Assembly: GCF_001590835.1 (NCBI RefSeq)
Contig: NZ_LTAQ01000020.1
Location: forward strand, 102-34,968
Source of the DNA: Bacillus gaemokensis
GTDB taxonomy: Bacteria; Bacillota; Bacilli; Bacillales; Bacillaceae_G
Direction of reading: 5' to 3'
Length of the DNA stretch: 34,867 nucleotides
Of this stretch, positions 7,276 to 14,325 are shown piece after piece. The notes beneath the pieces are model-generated. The model was not told where the DNA came from and searched no databases. It saw nothing but the letters and a program-made list of their open reading frames with translations. Numbering within the stretch: position 1 is the stretch's first letter; the number at the start of each line of letters is the position of its first letter. A program made the translations under genes and the position numbers.

Positions 7276-7539
7276 ATGAAAGAGATTCAAAACTATATGA
7301 CACCAGCAGAAGCAGCATATCGTTGGGGAGTGGCCCGTGAAACGTTGAGAGATAAATATAATCCATCAAAAATGACGGAAGAGAAAAGAGCTAATATACA
7401 AAGTTTGCTGGATGAGGGATTGATAAAATATTTCTTACATCCAAAGGGCCAACGGAAAGAATGGATTATTAGTCAACAAGCAATGGTTATATGGTTTGGT
7501 GATCCAGTTCACCCAGCTCCAACGATCATGACTATATGA
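7276..7539 (+). CDS. helix-turn-helix protein, paralogue of the gene at 8738
   Basis: The protein has 87 residues, with AAAGGAG at an 8-nt spacing. The N-terminal part (NYMTPAEAAYRWGVARETLRDKY) is a helix-turn-helix of the excisionase/HTH_17 kind. After a helical middle (QSLLDEGLIKYF) a basic wing follows (GQRKEWIISQQAMVIWFGDP). The 8738 product has the same order of blocks: EASYIWGIPYNTVRNK, MIQQGLIKYF, KSWIVSRAAMYEWFGNP. The two are therefore diverged duplicates within 1.5 kb, probably DNA-binding regulators or accessory factors. Confidence 0.75.
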   Translation: MKEIQNYMTPAEAAYRWGVARETLRDKYNPSKMTEEKRANIQSLLDEGLIKYFLHPKGQRKEWIISQQAMVIWFGDPVHPAPTIMTI

Positions 7540-7729
7540 ACCTATTTTGGATAGTTTTTATTGGAAAATGGAGAATTGAAATGGATATAAAATGAGTTAT
7601 TCTAATGAATTTAAAAATCAAAAATATGGCTCTCATGATTTTTTAGGTGTTATTCAATCTTTTTAATAAAAGCATTATTTTGTAGGATTTAATCAAATTT
7701 GAATTTTGTATGAAAACGGAGGGATTAGA

Positions 7730-8212
7730 ATGTTTAAAAGGGTTAAGAAGTGGCTTTTTGAGTATACGTATACAAAATATTTAGTGGAATTAAAGGAAAA
7801 AGAACATAATTCTTATGTACCTATTGATTTAGGAGATCAACTGTCTATCATTAAATTACTTAAATATCTTGGTGCTCAAAAATGTCGATTGGAGGTATAT
7901 CAAAGACCTATAAAAGAGTTATTCGACTTAAGTATGTCAGATTTACAAACTACAAATACCTCCATTATTATTTCTTTAGAAAACAATCGTAAAATTGAAT
8001 TGAATTATAAACTTGACGGACATGCAACAATTTCATTAATTGATGCCGAAACAATGGTATTCGAGTTATCAGAGTCTATATTTTCACGTTCATTTTATAT
8101 TAAATTGACTGTATCGTTACCTTTTACAATAGAACATATCATTGAAGAATCAAAAAGGCTATCTAGAGAACATAGAGAAAATAAAGAAGATCCTATAGAG
8201 CAAGACATATAA
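7730..8212 (+). CDS. hypothetical protein
   Basis: The protein has 160 residues from ATG 7730 (CGGAGGG, 7-nt spacing); the GTG-type in-frame start at 7706 lacks a site. A basic N-terminus (FKRVKKWLFEYTYTKYLVELKEKE) is followed by a beta-rich middle (IIISLENNRKIELNYKLDGHATISL) and a charged helical tail. No membrane segment or catalytic motif was seen. About 190 bases without a convincing gene precede it. Confidence 0.65.
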   Translation: MFKRVKKWLFEYTYTKYLVELKEKEHNSYVPIDLGDQLSIIKLLKYLGAQKCRLEVYQRPIKELFDLSMSDLQTTNTSIIISLENNRKIELNYKLDGHATISLIDAETMVFELSESIFSRSFYIKLTVSLPFTIEHIIEESKRLSREHRENKEDPIEQDI

Positions 8213-8317
8213 TTATAAATTTTGAAAAAAGCTACATCATGGTAAACAGATAATCTTTTGTAACAAAAGCATAAATTTAATACAATTTGAATTTTATTAA
8301 GAAATGGGGAATGAGAA

Positions 8318-8572
8318 ATGGCTATTGAAGCACATAAATGTAACGTTAAAGGGTGCAATGGTCTTGTAGTTTTCGAAAATGCTGATTTTGATTTGCAAAA
8401 TCCCGACACAATTAAAGGAGTTTATGCACTTGATAATCCTACTTGTAACGTTTGTGGAAAAGAATTTTTAGTAGTACCTAGCTATTCTGTCATTGATCTT
8501 GATGAAGAAACACAAGAATTTGAGGAAATTGAATCAGCTTGTATTACTGAATGGCAGAATCAAAAATTTTAA
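8318..8572 (+). CDS. zinc-ribbon mini-protein
   Basis: The protein has 84 residues. GGGGAATGAG precedes ATG. Two cysteine pairs, CNVKGC near the start and CNVCGKEF near residue 47, are spaced as in a zinc ribbon. The rest is acidic (IDLDEETQEFEEIE). Such proteins may bind nucleic acid or proteins; the partner is unknown. It is a single gene between short AT-rich spacers. Confidence 0.65.
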   Translation: MAIEAHKCNVKGCNGLVVFENADFDLQNPDTIKGVYALDNPTCNVCGKEFLVVPSYSVIDLDEETQEFEEIESACITEWQNQKF

Positions 8573-8630
8573 CCAAAGCGTTATTTGAATTGATATAGTT
8601 GGCCTTTTTTGTCGAATGAAAAAGATTGTA

Positions 8631-8654
8631 ATTTTAACCAATGTTGGTTAAAAT
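8631..8654. promoter_or_regulatory. palindromic operator candidate
   Basis: Two perfect 11-bp arms, ATTTTAACCAA (8631-8641) and TTGGTTAAAAT (8644-8654), are separated by 2 bases. No T tract follows, so a terminator is unlikely. It lies 84 bases before the HTH gene at 8738, as expected for an autoregulatory operator. Confidence 0.5.
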
Positions 8655-8737
8655 GAAATTGTAAGATATAGGAAAATTATGAACTAGAAAGCGGAACGGG
8701 ATATAAATTAAAAAAATAATGACTGGTGGGAACAACA

Positions 8738-9004
8738 ATGAAAGAAATTGATAAGTATTTGTTTCTTTCCGAAGCATCTTATATATGGGGAATACCATAT
8801 AATACAGTACGAAATAAAGTGAAACCATCGGTTACATCACAAGAGGAAATAGACCGAATGATTCAACAAGGGCTAATTAAATACTTTGAACCGCCACAAA
8901 AAGCTGATAACAAAAGTAAGAAAACACAAAAGTCATGGATAGTTTCTAGAGCGGCAATGTATGAATGGTTTGGTAATCCTAGAACGATACAACACAAAAA
9001 TTAA
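8738..9004 (+). CDS. helix-turn-helix protein, paralogue of the gene at 7276
   Basis: The protein has 88 residues from ATG 8738; GGTGGG lies 7 nt upstream, and the in-frame GTG at 8726 overlaps it. It has the same block order as the 7276 product: helix-turn-helix (EASYIWGIPYNTVRNK), GLIKYF, then a basic wing ending in AMYEWFGNP. Identity between the two is visibly only partial, so they may read different operators. A palindrome at 8631-8654 is a plausible target. Confidence 0.75.
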   Translation: MKEIDKYLFLSEASYIWGIPYNTVRNKVKPSVTSQEEIDRMIQQGLIKYFEPPQKADNKSKKTQKSWIVSRAAMYEWFGNPRTIQHKN

Positions 9005-9039
9005 GCTGTAGGGACATTTAATCATAGGGAGGAAATTTA

Positions 9040-9480
9040 ATGATTAAAAATTTAAAAGTATGTGCGCTTAATTTAACGATTGGGGTATATTTAGGTGTAG
9101 GTCTAATTGGATGGTATTATATTTTCACACTAGCCAGGGCTAATCATTATGAATGGAATGCGCAAGACTTAAAGCTTTGGGGCATTTCATTTTTTGTAAT
9201 GTCATTAATAGTTGCCGTTATAACAGGTTTTAATGGGGAATCGAAACCGTTTAGGAAGTTTATGATAAGATGGTTGTTAATTGTACCTTTTACAATAATA
9301 GTTCTGTTAGGAGTATTATCTACAATCATATACTATAAAACAGAGGGTACAGCGGCATTAGAAACGGGACTATGGATTACACTTATTGCTCCAGGAGTAT
9401 TTTGTTTCGTGGTATGGATTTTAAGTGAGTATGATGAATATAAGCGATACAAGAAAGAACATGCTTCTTTCGTAGAATAG
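9040..9480 (+). CDS. four-helix integral membrane protein
   Basis: The protein has 146 residues, with GGGAGGA at an 8-nt spacing. Four hydrophobic segments (about 9-31, 46-66, 78-103 and 110-133) end in a charged cytoplasmic-type tail (SEYDEYKRYKKEHASF). No family is recognised. It is followed by a terminator, and it could be co-transcribed with the HTH gene 36 bases upstream. Confidence 0.75.
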   Translation: MIKNLKVCALNLTIGVYLGVGLIGWYYIFTLARANHYEWNAQDLKLWGISFFVMSLIVAVITGFNGESKPFRKFMIRWLLIVPFTIIVLLGVLSTIIYYKTEGTAALETGLWITLIAPGVFCFVVWILSEYDEYKRYKKEHASFVE

Positions 9481-9523
9481 AAAATGAGTTTTACAAAAGT
9501 ATGAAAATAGCAAATTGGTGTAA

Positions 9524-9567
9524 ACCAGCTATATAGTGCGTTTTACGCATGCAATAGCTGGTTTTTT
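9524..9567 (+). terminator. intrinsic terminator
   Basis: ACCAGCTAT (9524-9532) pairs with ATAGCTGGT (9554-9562), followed by TTTTT. The 21-nt loop has its own small TGCG/CGCA stem. Confidence 0.85.
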
Positions 9568-9592
9568 CATGTAAAAAAACCAAAGGAAATCA

Positions 9593-9621
9593 TTGTTAAT
9601 TTTACAAATTACAGTTATAAT
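9593..9621 (+). promoter_or_regulatory. promoter for the recombinase gene
   Basis: TTGTTA (9593-9598), 17 bp, TATAAT (9616-9621). Around and after the -10 box an AT-rich block, ATAATATAATTAA, occurs twice (starting near 9617 and 9638). It may hold a regulator. Confidence 0.7.
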
Positions 9622-9675
9622 ATAATTAAGTTTTACATAATATAATTAACAACAAAGATTAGGAGGTCATTTTAT

Positions 9676-10248
9676 ATGACGAAAGGAGGACGTAAGCCAG
9701 GAGCAAAAGAGCCGATTCGTTCACTTGAAAAAATTGACGAAATGAAAGAATGGTTATTGCGCAACTCGTCTTATCGGAATTACTTTATTTTTTATTTTGG
9801 TATTAATACAGGTTTAAGGATCAGTGACATATTACGTTTAAGAGTCAAAGATGTTAGAGGAAAAGACGTAGCAAAAATTAAAATGGAGAAAACGGAAAAT
9901 ACCGTTGAGGTATATTTTAATTCGGTCTTGCAGCGTGAAATTGAAAAGTATACAAAAGAAATGGCGGATTCAGATTGGCTGTTTCCAAGTCGTGAAGGAG
10001 ATAAGCCAATCACAAGACAAATGGCTGATACAATCCTAAGAAAAGCGGCCCTGTCTTGTGGCATTGATAGGGATCATTGGGGTACACACTCGATGAGAAA
10101 AACGTTTGGTTACTTTTACTATCAAAGAAACAAAGATGTATATTATTTAATGAAATTATTTGGTCATACAACACAAGGGCAAACATTACGGTATATCGGT
10201 ATTGAAGCTGATGAGATTAGAAAAACGATGGAGAATTTCACGCTATAG
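9676..10248 (+). CDS. minimal tyrosine recombinase (phage integrase family)
   Basis: The protein has 190 residues, with TTAGGAGGT 8 nt before ATG. The full catalytic set is visible: Arg48 (NTGLRISD), Lys72 (KMEKTENT), His138 and Arg141 (THSMRKTF), His164 (FGHTT) and Tyr173 (LRYIGI). The N-terminal core-binding (SAM-like) domain of typical XerC/D-like enzymes is absent, so it must bind DNA with little beyond the catalytic domain. It may resolve plasmid dimers. Another possibility, since the pCW3 relaxase TcpM is a tyrosine-recombinase-like protein, is a nicking role in transfer. It has its own promoter, and no integrase att site was recognised nearby. Confidence 0.92.
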   Translation: MTKGGRKPGAKEPIRSLEKIDEMKEWLLRNSSYRNYFIFYFGINTGLRISDILRLRVKDVRGKDVAKIKMEKTENTVEVYFNSVLQREIEKYTKEMADSDWLFPSREGDKPITRQMADTILRKAALSCGIDRDHWGTHSMRKTFGYFYYQRNKDVYYLMKLFGHTTQGQTLRYIGIEADEIRKTMENFTL

Positions 10249-10267
10249 AAAAATAAGGGGGAGAAGA

Positions 10268-10492
10268 ATGGGTGTAAGTGAAGGACGTTCAGAGTCGGAA
10301 CAAAGATACAAAAAATATGAGCGCATTTTTGTGATTTCCTTTCTTTCTTTAATAGTGCTTATTATTTGTAGTGTAGTTGTTGTAGCGTATACAGGTTTTA
10401 AATTTGTGACGTATTTGCTAGTTCCAATTTTAGTTAATGTCAGCATTACTAATGCAGCTCAAAAAAAATATAAAGGATTAATGACTAAATAG
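10268..10492 (+). CDS. small two-helix membrane protein
   Basis: The protein has 74 residues from ATG 10268 with AAGGGGGAG at a short spacing. A frame extension back to 10160 would overlap the recombinase and is rejected. A charged N-terminus (SEGRSESEQRYKKYERI) is followed by two hydrophobic stretches (about 21-41 and 46-59) and a Lys-rich end. It is probably transcribed with the recombinase gene 20 bases upstream. Function unknown. Confidence 0.65.
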   Translation: MGVSEGRSESEQRYKKYERIFVISFLSLIVLIICSVVVVAYTGFKFVTYLLVPILVNVSITNAAQKKYKGLMTK

Positions 10493-10530
10493 ATTTTATC
10501 TTTCTAAATGGGGAATGGGAGGTTTTAATC

Positions 10531-10650
10531 ATGGGCGTTATAAATCCAGATATTGAACCGTTTGTAATGGCTAGTTTTGGAATTACACTTGCTTTAATCC
10601 TTTTAGCGGGCGTTTCAATAAGACACGTTCATAAAAGGATTAAGGGATAA
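10531..10650 (+). CDS. single-pass membrane mini-protein, 39 residues
   Basis: GGGAGG lies 8 nt before ATG 10531. The product starts MGVINPDIEPFVM, has one hydrophobic helix (ASFGITLALILLAGVSI) and ends in a basic RHVHKRIKG tail. It is in line with its neighbours in a tightly spaced run of small genes. Function unknown. Confidence 0.6.
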   Translation: MGVINPDIEPFVMASFGITLALILLAGVSIRHVHKRIKG

Positions 10651-10670
10651 ATAGAAAGGGGGCGATATAG

Positions 10671-10922
10671 GTGAAATTCGCGGAATTTGAAGCCTTAAAA
10701 AACTATGATTCACCAACGGTGTGTTTTTGCGAACATGATATGAAACATAGCTGTTTAATTGCTATCCCTTCATTTAATTGGAGTTTTCTTGTGGATTACA
10801 AGATCAATTTTAAAGATGAAAGGCCGATGTTAATTAAGGCTTTATACAAATGTGTTAGTGATTATGATGTGGAAAGTGTTGCGGATGTATTTTATGATTT
10901 TGTTTTTAGTGAATTTTATTAA
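10671..10922 (+). CDS. hypothetical protein with GTG start
   Basis: The protein has 83 residues. GAAAGGGGG (10654-10662) is 8 nt from GTG 10671. It is a soluble, mildly acidic protein with a CFCEHDMKHSC cluster (three Cys, two His) near residues 18-28, possibly metal-binding. An aromatic acidic C-terminus follows (DVFYDFVFSEFY). No family is recognised. Confidence 0.65.
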   Translation: MKFAEFEALKNYDSPTVCFCEHDMKHSCLIAIPSFNWSFLVDYKINFKDERPMLIKALYKCVSDYDVESVADVFYDFVFSEFY

Positions 10923-10940
10923 AGGATAGGAGGAAAAAAG

Positions 10941-11150
10941 ATGAAACAAGAACTAGGGTTTGTTTTAAAGGCTGAGGGAATTTTAGGTGATTTAGAAGTG
11001 GAATTGCGTGAAATATATGATAATCATGAAGATATTTATTCAAATGAACATATACAAATGAGAGAGTTATTAGGAATTATAAGAGCAACAAAAAAAGATA
11101 TTGAAAAAATTGGTGGGAAATTAATTCCTTCAAGTGAATTTGATTTATAA
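10941..11150 (+). CDS. hypothetical helical protein
   Basis: The protein has 69 residues, with AGGAGG at an 8-nt spacing. It is almost wholly helical and charged (EGILGDLEVELREIYDNHED; MRELLGIIRATKKDIEKIG), like a small coiled-coil adaptor or dimer. It lies 18 bases after the previous gene, so it belongs to the same operon. No family is recognised. Confidence 0.65.
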   Translation: MKQELGFVLKAEGILGDLEVELREIYDNHEDIYSNEHIQMRELLGIIRATKKDIEKIGGKLIPSSEFDL

Positions 11151-11180
11151 AATACTTATTTTCTACAAAGGAGGGTATTA

Positions 11181-11615
11181 ATGAAAAAAAAGGCTTTTAT
11201 AGGTGGTTTTGTGGTTGTTAGTATGCTGTTTACGGGATGTTCAATGACTCACGATAAAACAAGTGTAAAACAAGAAAATGGATCTGAAAAAGTGGCGCAA
11301 GTCATAGAATTTCCTTCTTCTAAATATCCAGAAACGGGCGCTCATATCAAAGAAGCCGTTGAAAAAGGGAAAACTGATATTTGTACTATAGACCGAAAAG
11401 GGGCCGCGGATAGAAGGAAACAATCTCTAGCGGGTGTACCAACAAAAAAAGGATATGATCGTGATGAATATCCAATGGCTATGTGCAAGGAAGGTGGATC
11501 GGGTGCGGATATTAAGTATATCAAGCCTGCGGATAATAGAGGGGCTGGATCGTTTATAGGAAACAAAGTGGATCATTTACCAGATGGGGCACAAGTTAAA
11601 ATTGTAGTTAAATAA
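11181..11615 (+). CDS. NucA/NucB-type extracellular DNase, lipoprotein form
   Basis: The protein has 144 residues, with AAGGAGG at a 6-nt spacing. Residues 1-20 are a lipoprotein signal ending in the lipobox FTGC (Cys20), so the enzyme is anchored on the outer face of the membrane. The body matches the NucA/NucB DNase family: EFPSSKYPETGAHIKEA, DICTIDRKGAADRRK, GYDRDEYPMAMC, and PADNRGAGSFIGN, which includes the Asn/Arg-rich active-site region. B. subtilis NucB is a secreted sporulation DNase and NucA a competence-linked one. A plasmid-borne anchored copy might trim incoming or extracellular DNA; that role is inferred. Confidence 0.9.
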   Translation: MKKKAFIGGFVVVSMLFTGCSMTHDKTSVKQENGSEKVAQVIEFPSSKYPETGAHIKEAVEKGKTDICTIDRKGAADRRKQSLAGVPTKKGYDRDEYPMAMCKEGGSGADIKYIKPADNRGAGSFIGNKVDHLPDGAQVKIVVK

Positions 11616-11640
11616 AAAGTCAAAAAATTTCAAAAAACTC

Positions 11641-11682
11641 TTGATTTAAGTAACTTAATTCATTATAATAAAGGTAACCTAA
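11641..11682 (+). promoter_or_regulatory. promoter with two palindromic boxes upstream of the ribbon-helix-helix gene
   Basis: TTGATT (11641-11646), 17 bp, TATAAT (11664-11669). TTAAGTAACTTAA (11646-11658) fills the spacer, and AGGTAACCT (11672-11680) lies just downstream of the -10. They share the core AGt-TAACyT and are centred about 24 bp apart. An outer repeat TTGATTTA/TAAATCAA flanks both. This fits autorepression by the RHH protein encoded next. Confidence 0.75.
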
Positions 11683-11710
11683 ATCAAAAGACTACCAGGA
11701 AGGGGAACAA

Positions 11711-11878
11711 ATGAAAAAGCATGGAGGGAAAAGAGAGGGTGCTGGTCGTCCGTCTCTCGGTATAACGAGAAAGGTTTCAGTTACACTTTCCGAAGAACAT
11801 TGGCAACGCATAAAAGATAGTGAAAAGACATATTCAGAATTCTTTAGAAAACTAACCCTAGAGAAATTTGAAAAGTAA
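11711..11878 (+). CDS. ribbon-helix-helix (CopG/Arc-like) regulator, 55 residues
   Basis: AAGGGGAA precedes ATG 11711. A basic arm (KKHGGKREGAGRPSLGITR) leads into the beta strand RKVSVTLSEEHWQRIK and two helices (TYSEFFRKLTLEKFEK), the classic RHH layout. Such proteins bind DNA as dimers on short palindromes. Two candidate boxes sit in its own promoter. It could be a copy-number, transfer or antitoxin-type regulator; no toxin gene is recognised beside it. Confidence 0.8.
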   Translation: MKKHGGKREGAGRPSLGITRKVSVTLSEEHWQRIKDSEKTYSEFFRKLTLEKFEK

Positions 11879-11967
11879 AATTGCAAAAGAAAAAGCCCTG
11901 TCAATGTCGGGAAACGTAGCCAGGACTCTTTCTATAACTTGTGATAATTTAGAAAGGATGGTTTGTT

Positions 11968-12144
11968 GTGTCAAACAATCTTTTAAAAATTACCAACGAT
12001 GAGTGTATTTTAACATATCCTCATCGAAAATCGAAATCCCTCAAAAAATTTTACTCACTCATTTCAGAAAATTACAAAAATATAAGTGAATGGCTTGGTA
12101 TTGAAGAAAGTATTTTTGATCAAATAGTTTTTGAATTTTATTAA
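11968..12144 (+). CDS. hypothetical 58-residue protein
   Basis: GTG 11968 has AAAGGA 9 nt upstream. The product (MSNNLLKITNDECILTY... NISEWLGIEESIFDQIVFEFY) is soluble, with a basic middle (PHRKSKSLKKFYSLI) and an acidic aromatic end. The region 11889-11935 before it holds an imperfect hairpin (AGCCCTG/CAGGACT) followed by CTTTCT, a possible weak terminator or attenuator after the RHH gene. Family unknown. Confidence 0.55.
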   Translation: MSNNLLKITNDECILTYPHRKSKSLKKFYSLISENYKNISEWLGIEESIFDQIVFEFY

Positions 12145-12158
12145 AAGAGGGATACAGG

Positions 12159-12626
12159 ATGAGCCAATTTATTCATTCTTTAAAGCAAGTCATACTATTA
12201 TTTGAGTCGCCAAAAAAGCCACACAAAATCGGTGCTGTCATTGAAGTGAAAGGAAAAATGTTTCTTGTTATTGGAATTGAAAACTTCAAAATATACGGAA
12301 GAGAATTGACAATATGGTATACCGTGCAGAATTTAGAAGTTCATGATTTTATTTCTGCACAGGTTAAACCTTTGTTACGTAAGTTTGAAAAGTTATCAGT
12401 TTTGTATAAATACGATGACAAACGTTTTGAAGACCTTCAACCTGGTAGAACAGTTCCTAGTCGTGGAAAACAATATAAAGTCATTGAACATACTTCTATT
12501 GTCTTAAATGAGGCGACTATTAACCTTGAGTTTCTAGCGAGTCAAGTAGTACCGATTGATCGAAAAAAAGTAAGAATGAAGTATTTTGCCGAAAGGAAGA
12601 AACAACTAGAAATTGATGTTTTATAA
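12159..12626 (+). CDS. hypothetical protein with tandem beta-rich repeats
   Basis: The protein has 155 residues, with AGAGGG about 9 nt before ATG. Two stretches of about 40 residues align by eye: KIGAVIEVKGKMFLVIGIEN... with IWYTVQNLEV, and QPGRTVPSRGKQYKVIEHTS... with INLEFLASQVVP. Each has a GKxYxVI core and a TIxxEF-like strand, suggesting two copies of a small beta-barrel. A basic tail (RKKVRMKYFAERKKQ) could touch nucleic acid. No family is recognised; the duplication is my observation. Confidence 0.7.
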   Translation: MSQFIHSLKQVILLFESPKKPHKIGAVIEVKGKMFLVIGIENFKIYGRELTIWYTVQNLEVHDFISAQVKPLLRKFEKLSVLYKYDDKRFEDLQPGRTVPSRGKQYKVIEHTSIVLNEATINLEFLASQVVPIDRKKVRMKYFAERKKQLEIDVL

Positions 12627-12766
12627 AATCGTTATTTGCGCGACACGTTTCCTTATTTGTGAAAGTCGCACGTACAGTGTTAAGCGGGGGAAAAGATGGA
12701 GATAACTTCAAAGTCTTACCTATCGCAACGATAAATTATAATTTTGTTAAGAAAGGAAGTTTGTTT

Positions 12767-13000
12767 ATGTTTGTAACCATTACAACACATAACGGTCAAA
12801 TAGTTAGAGAGGAAGATAATGGGCAAACCCGATGTAGTAATTGTGGAATGGCTTCTAATAGAGCTAAAACATGCATTGCCGGTGGGTATTTATGTGATGA
12901 AGAATGGGCTTGTTGTGAAGAATGTTATGACGAAATGGTTGAAAAAGGCTGTTGTTTTGAAGAATTAAGCAACAATGTCTATAGGCAACAGAAATATTAA
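12767..13000 (+). CDS. cysteine-rich zinc-binding mini-protein
   Basis: The protein has 77 residues from ATG 12767 (GAAAGGAAG, 8-nt spacing); upstream frame extension has no ribosome binding site. A beta-like start (FVTITTHNGQIVREEDN) is followed by nine cysteines: CSNC, C, C, CCEEC and CC. CxxC pairs (TRCSNCG, CEECYD) indicate one or two zinc sites. No known finger class is assigned. Confidence 0.7.
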   Translation: MFVTITTHNGQIVREEDNGQTRCSNCGMASNRAKTCIAGGYLCDEEWACCEECYDEMVEKGCCFEELSNNVYRQQKY

Positions 13001-13049
13001 TAAGGGCATTCTAACACAATTTACTTTTTAGAAGAAAGGATGAGAAGAA

Positions 13050-13133
13050 GTGTCTGTAACCATTAAAAATACATTAAGTTTTGTTGGATTAGTTTTATTA
13101 AGTGCTTTGATCTCATTTAGTTTAGTGAATTAA
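13050..13133 (+). CDS. 27-residue hydrophobic peptide
   Basis: GTG 13050 is preceded by GAAAGGATGAG. The product, MSVTIKNTLSFVGLVLLSAL followed by ISFSLVN, is a single membrane helix with almost no flanks. Such peptides can be regulators or membrane-damaging toxins. Nothing else in the sequence supports a role, and the call rests on the ribosome binding site and operon position. Confidence 0.4.
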   Translation: MSVTIKNTLSFVGLVLLSALISFSLVN

Positions 13134-13152
13134 TTAAAGGGGGGATTTCATA

Positions 13153-13647
13153 ATGAACCATATCGAAATGTTAAAACAGGGAGAAATTGAAATTGGAGCA
13201 ACTGATAAAAATGGAAATACATTAAGACAATTTGATTTTGTTGTTAAACAAGATGATGAGGGCATTAATATTTGTTGCATTCTCTTTCACGGTGTAACAA
13301 GAGAATTTGTTGCAATGAGCACATCTGACTGGTGGATTCCTTTTCAGGATTTGCACATAACTGAAAAGCTTGATCATGTCATAGCAAAAGAGTTTTTCGG
13401 CTTACAACGAGTGGGCCAGTATTGGGGGGTGGAAAATCAACCGTTTGAAAATATGCCATTGGATCATTTTGGCGCTCTTAATGAGTCTACAAATATTCTA
13501 GAAAAACTAGGTGAAGAACATAATGCGATGATCAATAAAGTGGATGGTTATTGGCATATAAAAATTGGTGACAAAAATTATAGGGATGAACGTCTAGGCG
13601 TTGCGGTTTGTTTGGCGGCCGTAAGTACAGTGAGAATATCAGCTTAA
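13153..13647 (+). CDS. hypothetical soluble protein
   Basis: The protein has 164 residues, with AAAGGGGGG about 9 nt before ATG. It is an alpha/beta protein with many Trp and His (STSDWWIPFQDLHITEK, VGQYWGVENQPFENMPLDHF, YWHIKIGDKNYRDERLGVAV). It looks like a conserved domain of unknown function rather than a random frame. There is no signal peptide or membrane helix. The gene at 13675 follows after 27 bases. Confidence 0.75.
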   Translation: MNHIEMLKQGEIEIGATDKNGNTLRQFDFVVKQDDEGINICCILFHGVTREFVAMSTSDWWIPFQDLHITEKLDHVIAKEFFGLQRVGQYWGVENQPFENMPLDHFGALNESTNILEKLGEEHNAMINKVDGYWHIKIGDKNYRDERLGVAVCLAAVSTVRISA

Positions 13648-13674
13648 TAACTTCATAAAAATGGGGTGAACAGG

Positions 13675-13857
13675 TTGTACGTTTTTGATGTGCGGTACGT
13701 AATGGGTGGAGAAGAATATAAAAAGTCATGGCTTTTGGCTTGGCCCGAAGAAGGATTCCAATTAAGGGAAGATAATAATTTAGGGGTCAAACAAATTTTA
13801 AGTGAAGAACATGGAAAAGAAGTAAAAGTTATAGAAACAGATTTAGAGGAATTTTGA
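13675..13857 (+). CDS. hypothetical 60-residue protein
   Basis: TTG 13675 is chosen because GGGGTGA (13663-13669) lies 5 nt upstream; GTG 13666 overlaps that site. The product (MYVFDVRYVMGGEEYKKSWLLAWPEEGF...) is beta-rich at the start and acidic at the end (VIETDLEEF). No family is recognised. Confidence 0.55.
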   Translation: MYVFDVRYVMGGEEYKKSWLLAWPEEGFQLREDNNLGVKQILSEEHGKEVKVIETDLEEF

Positions 13858-13893
13858 TTGGAAAAATAGTTGAAAACGAAAGGGGTAATTAAA

Positions 13894-14256
13894 ATGTTAA
13901 ATGTTATGTTGGATGAAAAAGTTCAAGTAAAATCATTAGGGGCTAAATCTCGTAAGAATAAAGGAACGAAATTTATTATACCTTTGAGCGAAGCACAGTA
14001 TGATCAATTAGAGCAATTGAACTTATATGATGAAGAGGTAAGCATCATTGCTGGAGAATTGATCCGTGAAGGTTTAGAGTACGCTTATATGGATGATATT
14101 CCATTGCATGAATACAATCAAAATGTATATGAGCTTGTAAGCGTTGAAATTCCATCTGGGGAACGCCGTACGTTAGATATTTTGGCTAAAAAACACGGTT
14201 GCACAATGAGGAAAATGGGATATACAATCTTGAATTTTATGTTAAAAGCACAGTAA
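13894..14256 (+). CDS. possible tandem ribbon-helix-helix DNA-binding protein
   Basis: The protein has 120 residues from ATG 13894 (AAAGGGG at a 9-nt spacing; the TTG at 13870 lacks a site). After a basic arm (KSLGAKSRKNKGTK), two halves each show strand-helix-helix. The first is FIIPLSEAQYDQLEQL followed by EVSIIAGELIREGLEYA. The second is VSVEIPSGERRTLDILAKK followed by MRKMGYTILNFMLKAQ. This resembles two RHH units fused in one chain. The reading is by eye. A terminator follows at 14326. Confidence 0.65.
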   Translation: MLNVMLDEKVQVKSLGAKSRKNKGTKFIIPLSEAQYDQLEQLNLYDEEVSIIAGELIREGLEYAYMDDIPLHEYNQNVYELVSVEIPSGERRTLDILAKKHGCTMRKMGYTILNFMLKAQ

Positions 14257-14325
14257 AAACACCCCACACAAAGGTATAGAGTGAATTTACAAAAGGTATT
14301 CTGTTGCAAATGATTTTTCATCAAA

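Noticed and set aside
7591-7665. 24-codon frame starting MSYSNEF
   Set aside because: Only a weak GGAT precedes it, and there is no conserved feature. It remains unannotated gap sequence.
13050-13133. type I toxin-antitoxin unit
   Set aside because: The hydrophobic peptide fits a toxin by shape, but no antisense promoter or terminator was seen around it.
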